Shown here: positions 12,101 through 22,760 of the stretch, piece by piece | Layout of the letters: each line of letters starts with the position of its first letter | How positions within the stretch are numbered: position 1 is the first letter of the stretch | NCBI RefSeq assembly: GCF_032854445.1 | Contig: NC_088295.1 | Coordinates: 26,649,385 to 26,713,384 of the forward strand | Origin: Liolophura sinensis | Taxonomy: Eukaryota; Mollusca; Polyplacophora; Chitonida; Chitonidae | Length of the DNA stretch: 64,000 bases | Direction of reading: 5' to 3' | The notes under the pieces: generated by a model | What the model was told of the DNA's origin: nothing | The model's input: the letters and a program-made list of their open reading frames with translations, nothing else | Databases searched by the model: none | Made by a program: the position numbers and the translations under genes

Positions 12101-15100
12101 TGAAGAACAGCAGAGGACAATCAGTGACCTGAACAACCAGAAGGGCAAGCTCCAGAACGAGGCTGCTGATTTGTCCCGCCAGCTGGAGGAGGCTGAGCAC
12201 CAGATCGGTCAGCTCCAGAAGCAGAGGCAACAAATCCAGAACCAACTGGAAGAGGCTAAGCGCAGTCTTGAGGACGAGACAAGAGTAAGTTGAACCTATC
12301 TCAGATGTTAACATGGCATTCTAATACAGAAAACTACAGTATGAACAGTAAACCAGACCTGTAACGACAGTAGGACACTACGTAGAGGTCACACGCAACT
12401 GGAAAATCCGGTCTCTTCTCAATTTACCTCATTTAGAGCTTTATTCTAACTGTTCATTGTCAATGCTCATTCGATTGCAACGATATATGAGATGTTTCTG
12501 GTTTGGTCTGACAATATGCACCGTGAAAACTCGACAGAAAAGAGGAAATAGAAGGCAAATGATGAATGGAGCACAGATTCCCCAATATCAACAAACTGGG
12601 GGCCTCCGTGGCTCAGTCGGTTAGCACGCTAGCGCAGCGTAATGACCCAGGAGCCTTTCACCAATGCGGTCTCTGCGAGTTCAAGTCCAGCTCATGCTGG
12701 CTTCCTCTCCGGCCGTAAGTGGGAAGGTCTTTCAGCAACCTGCGGATGGTCGTGGGTTTCCCCCGAGCTGTGCCCGGTTTCCACCCACCATAATGCTGGC
12801 CGCCGTCGTATAAGTGAAATATTCTTGAGTACGGCGTAAAACACCAATCAATAAAAAAAAAATCAATCAACAAACTGACATTGGTATTTTTTTACTTTGT
12901 TGACCCTCAGGCAAGAAGCAAGGCCCAGAGTGAGATCCGTAACTTGAACTCTGACATCGAGTCCCTACGCGAGCAGCTTGAGGAAGAACAGGAGGGCAAG
13001 TCCGATCTTCAACGTCAACTCTCCAAGGCCAACAGCGAAGTCCAGATCTGGAGGACCAAGTTCGAGGGCGAGGGTACTGCAAGAGCCGAAGAGCTTGAGG
13101 AGGCCAAGTAAGTAACCAAGACGTGGAGACAGACATTTGTATACAAGTCGTCAACCATAACGGACATTCCATGTCAAACACCGCAAGACCAATTTCCCAA
13201 AGAATTTTGAAGTTTGTCATTAACTAATTCATGAAATTTTTTTCCAAAATCTTTTCAGTAACATAGTTGTGAAGTAGAAGGCTATTTGTTGATGAATAAA
13301 TCTCTTATATTACAGACGCAAACTTCAGAACCGTGTCAGCGAGATGGAGCAACTTGTCGAGGCAGCCAATGCCAAGGTGAGCGGCTTGGAGAAGGCCAAG
13401 GCTCGTCTGCAAGGCGAACTCGAGGATGCTACCATTGACGTGGAGAGGGCAAATGCTAACGCCAATGCTCTTGAAAAGAAACAGCGCTCTTTCGATAAGA
13501 CGATCCAGGAGTGGCAGTCCAAGGTCAACGACTTACAAAGCGAATTGGAAAACGCCCAGAAGGAGGCCCGTAGCTACTCCGCTGAACTCTTCCGTATGAA
13601 GGGTCAGTTCGACGAGTCTCACGATACCATTGAGGCCCTGAGAAGGGAGAACAAGAACCTGTCCGAGGAAATCCACGATCTCACAGAGCAGCTCAGCGAA
13701 GGTGGTCGCAGCGTACATGAGGTGGAGAAGGCCCGCAAACGCCTTGAGCTGGAGAAAGAGGAGCTTCAGTCCGCCCTCGAGGAGGCCGAGGCTGCTCTCG
13801 AACAGGAGGAAGCCAAGGTGATGAGAGCTCAGCTGGAGATCTCCCAGATCCGTTCCGATATCGACAGGAGACTGCAGGAGAAGGAAGAGGAATTCGAAAA
13901 CACTCGGTGAGTGAAGCATTGTTAACAACACCAGGACAGTGTTCATATAAACCCACTAAGAAACAAACCAGCGTAAAATTAAGTGAGTCCCACAACAGTG
14001 GCCACAGTTTCATCGTTGTTTAACCGTATATTTTAGGGAAATCTTGCGGTTCTTGTTTTCAGTCGCAACCATGCACGTGCCATGGAATCCATGCAGGCTA
14101 GCTTGGAGGCCGAATCCAAGGGTAAGATCGATGCCATGAAGGTGAAGAAGAAGCTTGAACAGGACATAAACGAGCTGGAAATCGCTCTGGATGCCGCCAA
14201 CAGAGGCAAGGCTGAACTTGACAAGAACATCAAGAAATTCCAGCAACAAATCAGGGTAAGGATTCAAAATTTGATATTTTGACATTATTCTGCTTAACGA
14301 AACGGTGTTCTACAGCGTCTTTTTTTAAAAGTCAACTTCTTGAAAACTGTAGATGTAGTTATGTACTGGTTATGGAAGGTTTACTCCATAAGCGCTTGAT
14401 TACTCTATAACCACTGGATTCTTTGCACAGGAGCAACAATCTCAGATCGAGGATGAACAGCGCCAGCGCGATGATGCTCGTGAACAGTATAATATGGCCG
14501 AGAGACGCTGCAACATGATCGCTGGTGAAGTAGAGGAGTTAAGGACACAGCTCGAATCTGCAGATAGAGCCAGAAAGGCCGCTGAGATGGAATTGTCCGA
14601 GGCCAATGACAGAGTGAACGAACTCCAAGCCCAGACCACATCTCTGTCTGGTCAGAAGAGGAAGTTGGAGGGAGATGTTACAGCTATGCAGGTAAATCGC
14701 CTATTTCATCCTAAACAAAATCGTTAATACGATTTATAATAGGACTAGTTTGTGACTTTTCAGACTTCATACTTTTGTAGTGTCTGTCTTTGTCCATTTC
14801 TTTCCTATAAAGAGTCATCAAGGGAAATGTTTTTTTCTCTCAGAAGTGTAAATATTTCAGAAAGCAACAATTAATTAACCAATACACAGGTATGTATAAC
14901 CCAGAACTGTTGATCCTTCTTCAGTCTGATCTGGATGAACTGTCCAATGAGGCCAGGAACGCTGATGACCGTGCCAAGAAAGCCATGGCCGATGCTGCAC
15001 GTTTGGCTGATGAACTCCGCCAGGAACAGGACCACGCCTTGTCCATTGAGAAAATGCGCAAGGGTCTGGAAAGCCAGGTCAAGGAACTGCAGGTCAGGTT

Positions 15101-18100
15101 AGACGAGGCCGAGGCACAGGCCCTTAAGGGAGGCGCCAAGATTATTGCCAAGCTGGAACAGAGAGTAAGTTGAGCTTCTGGCCCCTGTTCTTCAAAAGTG
15201 TATTCGCAGTTAAGCCCGATATTAACCTTAGGCTGGACTTCTTGGTTTTGTATATTGTCAACACTGGTATTAATATTTAAGCCTGACTTAATTTTTAATA
15301 CACTTTTGAGCAACCGACATCAACTAGTTATAGGCTATAACAATTCCAATAAATATATATGTGACACAACATCTCCAAGTAATTCTCTTTTATTGATAGA
15401 TTAGTCATTATTTACAACATTTCTTTTTGGCTTACAGATGGGTTGATGAATTGTTACTCTGTCATTTTTTTTTTTAATATTTTAGGTTCGTGAATTGGAG
15501 TCTGAGCTGGATTCAGAACAGCGTCGCCATGCTGACACCCAGAAGAACATGCGCAAGGCTGACCGTCGCCTGAAGGAACTGGCCTTCCAGTCTGACGAAG
15601 ACAGGAAGAACCAGGAGCGAACACAGGACCTTATCGACAAACTACAACAGAAGATCAAGACATACAAACGCCAAGTCGAGGAGGCTGTAAGTCAATCTCA
15701 CGGTTGTGATGTAGTTAATTTCTCGAGTACCTTAATTGTTCAGTAAAAGTCAGCATTATTTATAACTTTTTTCCGGTCTTTTACACAGAACGGAGTTTGA
15801 TGATAGAAACAGTTGCCTTAGTATCAGGTCTGGCAATTCAATTAATTTTGCTGCCACTTTGCTTTCCAAACGTTGATGTTTAGTTATGATGAACCAAAAA
15901 GTTGTCATCTGTAAGAAATGTGTCTCTGCATTACTCTACGCAACTCCTAAACGTCATTTAATTGTTCTTGTTCCACAGGAGGAAATTGCTGCCGTTAACC
16001 TGGCCAAATTCCGCAAAGTTCAACATGAGTTGGAAGACGCAGAGGAGCGAGCCGATCAGGCTGAGACGTCTCTGCAGAAACTGCGCGCCAAGAACCGTAG
16101 CTCTGTGTCAAGCGCCCGCGTGTCTAGTGCTAGCCCTGGTGTAAGTATACCTTATTCGAGACAGCTACACATTAAATGTTTGGTAAATTTTATCATATAC
16201 AAAAAGAAGCTAACTAGCAATCCAGTAAATGGGATTTTCTGAAGTGCGTTTTTGGCATCGTAAAAATTATTATTACTTTAAACTGCCATAAAACGGGACT
16301 TCAGTATCATGGCGACGCCATGTTGCTAGCATAGAAGCTAAGTATAATGTTGTTGTGATTGGGCTGAATTTGGTTATCGGTACTGTAAGGGGGTGGCCTG
16401 AATGTCAAACCTCCAAGCCCTTTGAGTGAATATACCATTGAATTTTAACAGTCTACCAGTTCCGCTGTGCCACGAGCAATGAGCCGTGAAAGAGCTGGCT
16501 CACAGCAAGCGTCATAATCCTCGAGGTAACCTGGCCACCTCTGATGGCGTGTTTAGGAGTGGCTTACTGCTGTGGTTATCTTCGGACAGTTTCTAGATCC
16601 ACCTTTTAGCACACCCACTCGCTTTTCCCACTTCCAGCGATAAAGCTGTGTAGTTTTAGTCGACCCCGTTCTCCAGTCGCCTGAACAATTCTGTCACACT
16701 TTTCAAAGATTTGCTGTTAGAAATAGAAACCCCAGTTTAGTGTGTTGACCGTTGAGATTCACCTTGTTCCAACACTGTCCTGACCTCTGTTATTTCCAAT
16801 TCCTCTGCCACGTTTAGCCTGCTGGATTCCAAACCCGGACTAGGGTAACTGAGAGTTTTACGGAAGCTGCCGAGTAGGAGTGTAAGTGTGTAAAACCCTT
16901 GCATGGCTTCCGGAATGATCAAAATCCACATGACTTCCAGTACTGTTATTTGAGCATGGATATTGTTTATCTTGTACTTTAATTGTTACTATTGGTGTTT
17001 TTGCTTTCATGTTTCAGGATTTTGTGTTTTTCTTGGTGTTTTTGTTTTAAAGCCATTGCTCTCATCACAAATCGCCATCATTGTATCATTCCTCGCCATT
17101 CACATTATAAAATAATCCTCATTCAAGACGCTGCTCATTAACAACAATTTAATGTGAACGGCTGTTGTCATGAAAGTATTTGAAAATCCGTGTATTGAAT
17201 ATTAAATTGTGTGAATATTTGTTTTGTCGACGGGTATTTTCCATTAAAAAGCTATTACATCTAAACTTTGATCAAATCATTTAGTCGTTTTGTTGGCTAA
17301 ATTCATTACTGACATTTTCGAGATACTGGCATTGACATTAATGATACAATATACACACCATTTCCCACACTAATGTCATTTAACAATATCTTCATATTGG
17401 TTTGCACTGCATTATTCTTTTCCTCGTTATTGAATACGAAGTCCCCATAAAACTCTATCACACGAGAAGAGTGCTTCGTTTTATGATCGTTTTCATCATT
17501 CTACATGACCTAATTATTTGCTTGTAATTTGATTGTAATTTACTAATGCAGAGTTATATACAACTATAAAACACACAATATTTATACATATAAACACGTT
17601 GAGGTAAAACTGAAAAATTATAACTACATGTGTGATAATTACATTCCTAACTTGGGGGCGTTATTACCAATGTTGCCTTCAGTAACAATGCCTAATTAAA
17701 CAAGGCGAATAAAAGAAAAAAAAAGAATATGAACGTTGAAGACTTTATATAATTAGAATACGTAAGTTGAAGACGTAATATAAGTAAAATACGAATATGT
17801 AAGACCTAATACAAGTGGAATACGAAAGTTGATGATGCAATATATATCGTGCCATCCAGAATAAGGAAATGCAAACACTTGAAAGAAATTTCATGTGAAT
17901 GAGTTGGAATTTTGGCTGAAATGAAAACAAGACTGAGACAGGATTGACTCAGATGCGTTCATTTTCAAATATTTAAAACGGAATGAAACTAGGACACGAT
18001 ATGTTGTGCCGTCATTCATCTTTTGCTACCGGATATACATGTTTCAGGATCGATCGTTTCAACGCGCAGGAAGTTACACGGCGTATAACTATGGATCAGG

Positions 18101-18161
18101 ATCTGGCTTGAATTCATCTTTCCGCTCCACCTCGTCCAATGGGGGAGAGGAGGAATACTGA
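45..18161 (+). CDS. Muscle myosin heavy chain, 3' part of gene (5' end outside window)
   Basis: This is the actin-activated ATPase heavy chain of muscle thick filaments; about 1,307 or 1,323 C-terminal residues are encoded here. Exons with matching phases: 45-132, 766-883, 1176-1433, 1936-2017, 2477-2860, 3057-3266, 3408-3553, 3909-3999, 8509-8565, 10062-10148, 10514-10680, 11057-11135 or 11589-11667, 12039-12284, 12911-13107, 13316-13906, 14063-14255, 14431-14691, 14925-15164, 15486-15686, 15979-16140, then tailpiece 16452-16517 or 18048-18161. Exon 766-883 holds the reactive-thiol segment ([19 protein letters not shown]); 1176-1433 the converter ([17 protein letters not shown]) and first IQ motif; 1936-2017 the second IQ motif and the WLWW segment. 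From 2477 on the product is heptad-repeat coiled coil (S2 and LMM). The motor's ATP-binding part lies upstream of the window. The family call is very secure; one gene making many isoforms by splicing is known for scallop. Confidence 0.97.
444..562. repeat. Tandem repeat, about 49 bp x 2.5
   Basis: Units with the core TGATCACGACGATATATC followed by TGGAAATTTG occur three times, differing by one or two bases, in the myosin intron 133-765. The rest of that intron shows nothing recognisable. Confidence 0.85.
1447..1708. mobile_element. MITE-like element, copy 1 (262 bp)
   Basis: It begins TACACTCAAAAAA and ends TTTTTTGAGTGTA, so the ends are inverted repeats. The interior is AT-rich with repeated TAACAGAATA-like words. 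A TA at each end fits TA target duplication. A related copy of the same length lies at 24993-25254. An A-run just inside the left end has grown to 18 bases. It sits in the myosin intron 1434-1935. Confidence 0.75.
4000..5862. other. Myosin intron, first part, no feature recognised
   Basis: AT-rich intron sequence after exon 3909-3999. Apart from a short (CAT)n run near 5450, I see no repeat family or coding exon. Sequence upstream of the candidate exon at 5863 would have to hold its promoter; I see no convincing TATA box there. Confidence 0.5.
5863..5974 (+). CDS. Candidate extra internal exon with ATG (MSEERLL)
   Basis: A pyrimidine-rich acceptor (CCTTCATTCCTGCAG) ends at 5862. An ATG at 5954-5956 in good context (GCACCATGT) opens seven codons reading MSEERLL, followed by a strong donor GTAAGT at 5975. 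The exon ends in phase 0, as the rod exon at 8509 requires. Spliced directly, it would give a rod protein with only seven private residues. It lies in the same intron as the catchin exon, about 1.6 kb upstream of that promoter. It could instead be a 5' leader exon of another transcript or a chance pattern. Confidence 0.4.
7158..7167 (+). promoter_or_regulatory. Possible MEF2 site upstream of catchin promoter
   Basis: CTAAATATAA fits the MEF2 consensus (YTA, four A/T, TAR), about 390 bp before the TATA box. MEF2 drives muscle genes in animals. A ten-base A/T-rich match is expected by chance fairly often, so the support is weak. Confidence 0.3.
7553..7558 (+). promoter_or_regulatory. TATA box of the internal catchin promoter
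   Basis: TATAAA in the context CTTTATAAAGC, 157 bp before the catchin ATG. A start at about 7583-7588 would leave a 5' UTR of roughly 130 nt. The position is seen; its use is inferred from the downstream exon. Confidence 0.65.
7715..8269 (+). CDS. Catchin/myorod-specific first coding exon
   Basis: The exon lies inside the 4.5-kb intron between myosin exons 3909-3999 and 8509-8565. Its composition (Pro, Ser, Thr, Lys) is unlike the neighbouring coiled-coil exons. No good splice acceptor is needed before it, which fits a transcription start within the intron. The reading frame continues past the donor as intron sequence to a stop near 8372, so an unspliced product would lack the rod. Confidence 0.85.
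7715..18161 (+). CDS. Catchin/myorod: unique N-terminus joined to the myosin rod
   Basis: This is a headless product of the myosin gene, known in molluscan muscle as a thick-filament protein. Its private first exon is 7715-8269 (185 codons), with ATG in the context TTACCATGG. The unique region is low-complexity: Pro/Ala/Val-rich to about residue 45, then Lys/Ser/Thr-rich to about 115, then [20 protein letters not shown]. The exon ends ...ALLE in phase 0 at a donor (GTATGG), and the rod exon at 8509 begins in phase 0, so the join is in frame. It then shares every rod exon, giving about 1,033 or 1,049 aa, near the size known for the family. A TATA box sits 162 bp upstream of the ATG. The Ser-rich head is probably a phosphorylation target, by analogy with catchin. 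I infer the exon 3' end from phase and donor; a further intron inside the exon is not excluded. Confidence 0.88.
8566..10061. other. Myosin intron, no feature recognised
   Basis: A 1.5-kb intron between two rod exons. Short open frames show no coiled-coil heptads or splice-compatible phases. No repeat family is seen. Confidence 0.6.
11057..11135 (+). CDS. Hinge exon, version a (79 nt)
   Basis: It encodes about 26 residues of the S2 hinge ([15 protein letters not shown], then [11 protein letters not shown]). The preceding exon ends in phase 2 and the next (12039) begins in phase 0, so exactly one 79-nt exon fits. It resembles the version known in scallop myosin (LEKDKKDLKREMDDLESQM). Confidence 0.92.
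11589..11667 (+). CDS. Hinge exon, version b (79 nt), mutually exclusive with version a
   Basis: Same length and phase as the exon at 11057, with a related product: [18 protein letters not shown], then FEILEQQR. Including both would shift the frame (158 nt), so they must be used one at a time. Acceptor TTTTTTCAG and donor GTAATG are sound. Alternative hinge exons are known in scallop and in Drosophila muscle myosin. Confidence 0.88.
12599..12865 (+). mobile_element. SINE family A, full-length copy with target duplication
   Basis: The tRNA-like head starts GGCCTCCGTGGCTCAGTCGG and carries a B-box-like GAGTTCAAGTCC. The body includes CGTCGTATAAGTGAAATATT and ends in an A-rich tail. It is flanked by a perfect 12-bp direct repeat, ATCAACAAACTG, at 12587-12598 and 12866-12877, which marks a fairly recent insertion into the myosin intron 12285-12910. 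Confidence 0.93.
16452..16517 (+). CDS. Myosin tailpiece exon, short version
   Basis: It follows exon 15979-16140 in frame and encodes 21 residues of non-helical tail ([19 protein letters not shown], then AS) before TAA. The tail is Ser/Arg-rich. Possible poly(A) signals ATTAAA occur at 17201 and 17243, which fits a transcript ending before the second tailpiece. Confidence 0.85.
   Translation, partial: STSSAVPRAMSRERAGSQQAS
16518..18047. other. Region between the two tailpiece exons
   Basis: It serves as 3' UTR for the short tailpiece transcript and as intron for the long one. AT-rich; near 17740-17830 there is a loose repeat of ATACGWAWGTWGAAGACGTA-like words. No coding signal is seen. Confidence 0.6.
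18048..18161 (+). CDS. Myosin tailpiece exon, long version
   Basis: Acceptor TGTTTCAG at 18047. In frame with exon 15979-16140, it encodes 37 residues ([20 protein letters not shown] through EEEY) before TGA. It is Gly/Ser/Tyr-rich and non-helical. Using it requires skipping the exon at 16452, so terminal-exon choice sets the tail of myosin and catchin. Confidence 0.85.
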   Translation, partial: DRSFQRAGSYTAYNYGSGSGLNSSFRSTSSNGGEEEY

Positions 18162-18416
18162 AACCCAAACCTACCAGAACTCGGGTGGTGGTGTGATGTT
18201 TGCTACTTCTAGCTTCTTAGACGTTTACCCTTTTTGTTTAGGAATCTTCAAGATGGCGAACTACTTCTGTGTTAACTATTGTTTCTTCACACACCGTTGA
18301 ACTGAAAAAAAAACCTTGTTACATTTTCATGGATTTTTGTTTTCTTGAAATGCGTTTTCATTGAAAAATATCAGAAACCTTCGGTATGTAACGTGGAAAG
18401 GAACAACTAGGAGAGA

Positions 18417-18422
18417 AATAAA
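18417..18422 (+). terminator. Poly(A) signal after the long tailpiece
   Basis: AATAAA lies 256 bp after the TGA of the long tailpiece exon, on the coding strand and before clearly intergenic sequence. It is the best candidate for the 3' end of the myosin/catchin gene. Confidence 0.6.
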
Positions 18423-19424
18423 ACTGTAATTATGTTTGTCAATGTGTAATATTGGTGATCATGTCTTAAGTTTCGAGTGGTATGTGATTCAGTGTTGTTT
18501 ATGACGTCATGGCAAGGCGGAACCAATCAGAGCCAACCTCAGGCTCTGGCAACCATTGGAGAACAAGAGGAACATTGCCATATATCGGGAATGCCGCACG
18601 ATGTTTTCCCGCTGGAAGTGTGCTAATATGATGCAATCTATAACTTATACTATGTGCAAAAGTTTATATCATTTCGTCTTCTTGATACATACCGAGAGGC
18701 GTAGGTTGTTATATTGTGAACTGTAATTTAAATAAGTATACGTTATTTTGTAGCCCCTTTTGGGCTGACTCGTATTTATTGTGTATCAGAGAATTGCCTT
18801 GTACCAGATCCCTCATTGGACAGCGCCGCGGAAACCGATTCTTTAGTGTTAAATCCATGCACCGGGATTGTTTCTGCTGTGCTTTAAGGTTCAAACATAC
18901 CAAGGCCATGTTGAATGGAAGACCAGTCAGGAATAAAAGAAGCCATTTCTATGCAACACACGATACTTTGCTCGTATTTCTTTTCTTATTTCCTTAAAAC
19001 AGAACCAATGCATGCAACGGTTCACTGTTGGACTGAATAATTCGCTGTTCCGTTTTAACTCGTCTTGGAATTCTTTGCCAGGAGGCTACGTTTATTTTAA
19101 TGAAAGTCACATATCTTGGGAATAAAAGTACACGAATAGAAATAAGACTTTCAAAAATATGATAATGAGAACCAAATTGAAATACGTGGCTCTCTCCGCA
19201 GAGAAAACTGAGAAAAAACATCGTGACTACAGTAAAACAAGTGCGCAAAGGACGATTTCATTCAGTTTGAACACTAGTTATGGAAGAAGTTACATGCCAG
19301 GACGCTTGAGCTGAAAAAAAACTGTCCTTCATCAACCCCCCCCCCCCCCAAAAAAAAACCCCAAACAAAACAACATATTCCAGCTATCTGGTAATCACAG
19401 CTGGTCGATTCCGAAGAATATTGT
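18423..19424. other. Intergenic, no gene recognised
   Basis: Sequence after the myosin poly(A) signal. Short open frames of under 100 codons show no family resemblance. A C-run followed by an A-run occurs at 19337-19358. Confidence 0.55.
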
Positions 19425-19570
19425 TTACTTGATTGGAGTTTTATGTTCTAATCAAGAATATTTCACTTATAAATGGCGGTCTGATGGGTGAAAGAAACCA
19501 GGCAGTGCCAGATGGAAACCATCGACCTTTGCAGCCACCCGGTGAACCTCCTGATTACAAGCCACAGCCA
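19425..19570 (-). mobile_element. SINE family A, degenerate fragment
   Basis: Contains TCAAGAATATTTCACTTATA, the reverse complement of the family A tail, followed by diverged body sequence (GAAAGAAACCAGGCAGTGCC). The head is missing. Confidence 0.65.
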
Positions 19571-20105
19571 AACCCTTGAGAGCATGTGACGTTATTGGCC
19601 AGAGGCCGTAAGGGGTAGATGCTTTAGAGAAGTGAGCCAGTGCATGAGGGCTCCTTCAGACACATTGGGCTCGTGTTTTCTTATGTCATAAGTTAGAAGT
19701 TAGAAGACGAACTCACAACAGGAAAGGACAAATTGCGGTTGGTACATAGTTCTGCAATAAAGAGTCAGTCCGACCGGTAATTGATTGTCATACTCAGTTT
19801 CAGAAGTTTCACTTAATATATACGAAGGTGGTCAAGTTGAAGACTGGAGGAAATCTGACTGCCAAACGCAAATCTGACACACCTTATGACTAAAAGCTAC
19901 CCACAGCCGCACCGCCAAGACCTTGACTGAGAATTGAAACCTAATCTGCCATCGTATAAATGATTGCAATTTACGAGACACTGATGTTTAATACGATTGA
20001 AAAAAATGAAATGATGTGGATCTAACTTCCTATTTACGAACAAGTCTAGGAGTTGTTGGAACATAAAACTAGATATGCGAAGTTGGCGGCACGACACGCT
20101 CTTAC

Positions 20106-20175
20106 ATTACTACCTGGCATTCAGTTTGTAATCCCTAACAATTACTACCTCATGCGACTAGACCAGTAAATATAA
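20106..20175. repeat. Isolated unit of the 66-bp minisatellite
   Basis: CCTCATGCGACTAGACCAGT matches the array unit at 22745-23700. It lies on the far side of the reverse-transcriptase remnant, so that element may have inserted within or beside the array. Confidence 0.55.
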
Positions 20176-20615
20176 GCGTCAAGTCCGACATTCATATACC
20201 ATTCGTAGTCCGTAAAAGGCGTTCCAAGTCGATAATCGCAAGATCCATTTCCAAAACAACGTTTAACGCTAACTCCCAAAGACAAAGGTATGTAAGAAAT
20301 TATACAAATAAGAAATAAAGCCGGTAACACACAAGAGAGAAGCGGTCATCAGTTTTCAATTATACCGGGCAGACACTGAATATTCCAGGCATGAATTCAA
20401 TATCAAAGTTCAAATTCGTAGTCCGTGAATGAGTTCCAGGTCAAATAACAATTAAACAAGTATCTCAGTCGCGCTTTAATTGCAACTGTTCATAAAGCCA
20501 TCATGCTGATGTAATGAGCATGGCTACCTTTACGGCCCCTAGCCCCTGGTTAAGCGGTATTAGATACAGTTTGAAAATGACGAGCGTTACAGACCCTAAC
20601 CGATCAGATTGTGAT

Positions 20616-22760
20616 TCAAAAGTAACGGACGATTACGTCTTTCCCGTTAATATGTAAAGATCTCATGCTACAAGAGGCGCCATCCAAGATGTTACACGAC
20701 ATGCAAGATAGACGGTTACACTGGGAACCAGCGCCATCTATGTTGTCAAATACCATGTACGTGACAGACACGTACATAGGGATAACAGCGCCGTCTATGT
20801 GGTTGTTCACAATGCAGATCGCCAGAGATTCCGAACGCTCTGTCAACCTGCCAACGAGAGTGTTATACTCATTGTAAAATTTGAGAAACTTAGAAAGAAG
20901 GCGTTTGATGGAGTACCCTTGACAAACTAGTTTTTGAACTAGCGACTTGTGACGCAGATTAAAGTCATCACAATTAACGCAAGATCTGACAAATAATACA
21001 AGGCGAGATATGTACGGGGTAGGCCCCCTATACGCCATATGCAGGACTCTTTGGTATATTGCTATCTAAATAAGGATAATTTACAATATCAAAATTGAAA
21101 TGATCCCTTTTGTCGTAAAGGCGGCGTGAAAAAGAGTCCTTGTTTGTCTTTGTGCAAATATAGAGTGAGTGAGTGCTTGGGGTTTAACATCGTACTCAAC
21201 AATTTTTCAGTCATGTGACGACGAAGGAATCATTAGGGTGCATGTACGTGTAATGTACCTCCTTGTTGCAGGACGGATTTCCACCGCTCTTTTATTTAGT
21301 GCTGCTTCACTGCGACGACTTACCGAAGGCAAGTAAGCCGCCCCGCCCGAGCCATTATACTGATACGGGTCAACCAGTCGTTGCATTTTCTCCTTCATGC
21401 TGAACGCCAAGCGAGGAAGTTACAACTTCCTCTCTTAAAGTCTTAGGTGTGACTCGATCAAGGATTGATCCTGGATCTACCGGTCCCGAAGCGGACTGCA
21501 AATATAGATCCAAATAAGATGTACCATCAGGACTATCTGTTGTCTCCTTTAAATCCAATGAAGGCGGATACATTTCCTTCACTGTTTCAGCAATATTTAA
21601 CGCCAGTAGATCATCAATATACCGCTTGGTAAATGAAAAGGATCGAGCTTTAAAGATATTACTTTTAAGTAATTTCTGCATATAGTCGTATTCATATGAA
21701 AACAGGTATGGTCTGCCAAAAGAGGCGCACAATTGGTACCCATTGGAATACCTATGCACTGTTGGTATCTCCGAATTTCAGATAGATGTTATCAATGAGA
21801 AATTCAAGTAATTCAATAAATAATGTAACATCCCAGGAGTGGTAACTTTTATAAAGAGTAGAACTAAAGAAAGCCTTATTGCTTCTGACGTTAATGTAAC
21901 GGTGACCTGTTTTAGTAAATACTGAGACAATTAACGACGATATTCTTTCAATAAGATCTTTGTGAGTAATCGTAGTATAGAGAGTAGAGAAATCCCATGT
22001 GTATACGTCTTTGAACGGTATATGCATATGAGCATCAAGTTCTTCTGTAAGACGTTTGGAGTTGTTAAGAATTCACATGCAGTTAACACCTGAATTTTTT
22101 GTTATGGCACAATACTTATTCCAAAATGACTTTACTTCTGTAACGCTCTCGTAAGTAAGGTTGACAAGAGGTTGGTGGTACAGCTTCTTGAAAATAAATC
22201 GAGCCTTGCATGGGGATTTATGCATTTTAGGAATCCAGTTAAGTTGTGGTATTTGTGTATGACGGGTAGGTATATTTATGCGCCTTTCTCTAAGAAAGGT
22301 TTTGGGTTTGTTAAATAGTTCCTCCAGAGTACATGTAGTAGCAGAATACGTGGATGTCTTTGTAGATTTCATAGCTCTTGAACAAGAATTTGATAATAAT
22401 AATTCTTGCAAATAAAGATGACATTATTAGGAGCCCTGTCTGCTACAGTGATGACAAATTTACTATGAAGGTCAGCGAGTGTTTCTTGCACAGTGGGATC
22501 CTTCAGAACCTGTTTAACTTTAGGTAGGGCATCAATGTACAAACGGTGTATAGTTAAACTAACCTTCTTTTTGACAATCTCGAGCCAATCGTTAAGTACC
22601 GAAGAATCCACTTTCTCCCGTTTTGACCATTTTTTAACATACTTCTCAAGTGCCGAGATGATATTTTTTCTGTTTGATCGAATGTTGACATTTGTCTTTT
22701 CTCTATACTTAGGACCCCTCACAAAGAGTAAGGCTGACACTAATTTTTCGCGATACACAT
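20616..22760 (-). pseudogene. Broken reverse-transcriptase retroelement (Penelope-like type)
   Basis: Read on the minus strand, pieces in several frames give reverse-transcriptase motifs in the right order: IPKMHKSPCKARFIF near 22200, WDFSTLYTTI (motif A) near 21990, IPMGTNCAPLLAD (motif B, in another frame) near 21720, and RYIDDLLALN (motif C, catalytic YIDD) near 21600, then SYLDLYLQ. A C-terminal piece follows at 20616-21038. Frameshifts, stops and a SINE insertion at about 21163-21505 break it. No intact enzyme could be made. The motif set fits Penelope-like elements, but I could not separate these from related non-LTR types. No GIY-YIG endonuclease was identified. Confidence 0.75.
21163..21505 (-). 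mobile_element. SINE family B inserted in the retroelement
   Basis: It shares with copies at 31264-31600 and 57718-58018 the 3' body with GGGTTTAACATCGTACTCAA, and a central GTATCAGTATAATG-like word read on the minus strand. Retroelement coding sequence resumes on both sides, so the SINE is the younger of the two. Confidence 0.7.

Noticed and set aside
12599-12670. Possible tRNA gene
   Set aside because: The tRNA-like segment is the head of a SINE. The same head occurs in other full-length copies, followed by the family body.
13325-13946. Antisense open frames over the myosin rod exons
   Set aside because: Coiled-coil exons rich in Glu/Lys codons give long Leu/Phe/Ser antisense frames as a composition effect. 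The sense strand has splice signals and family matches.
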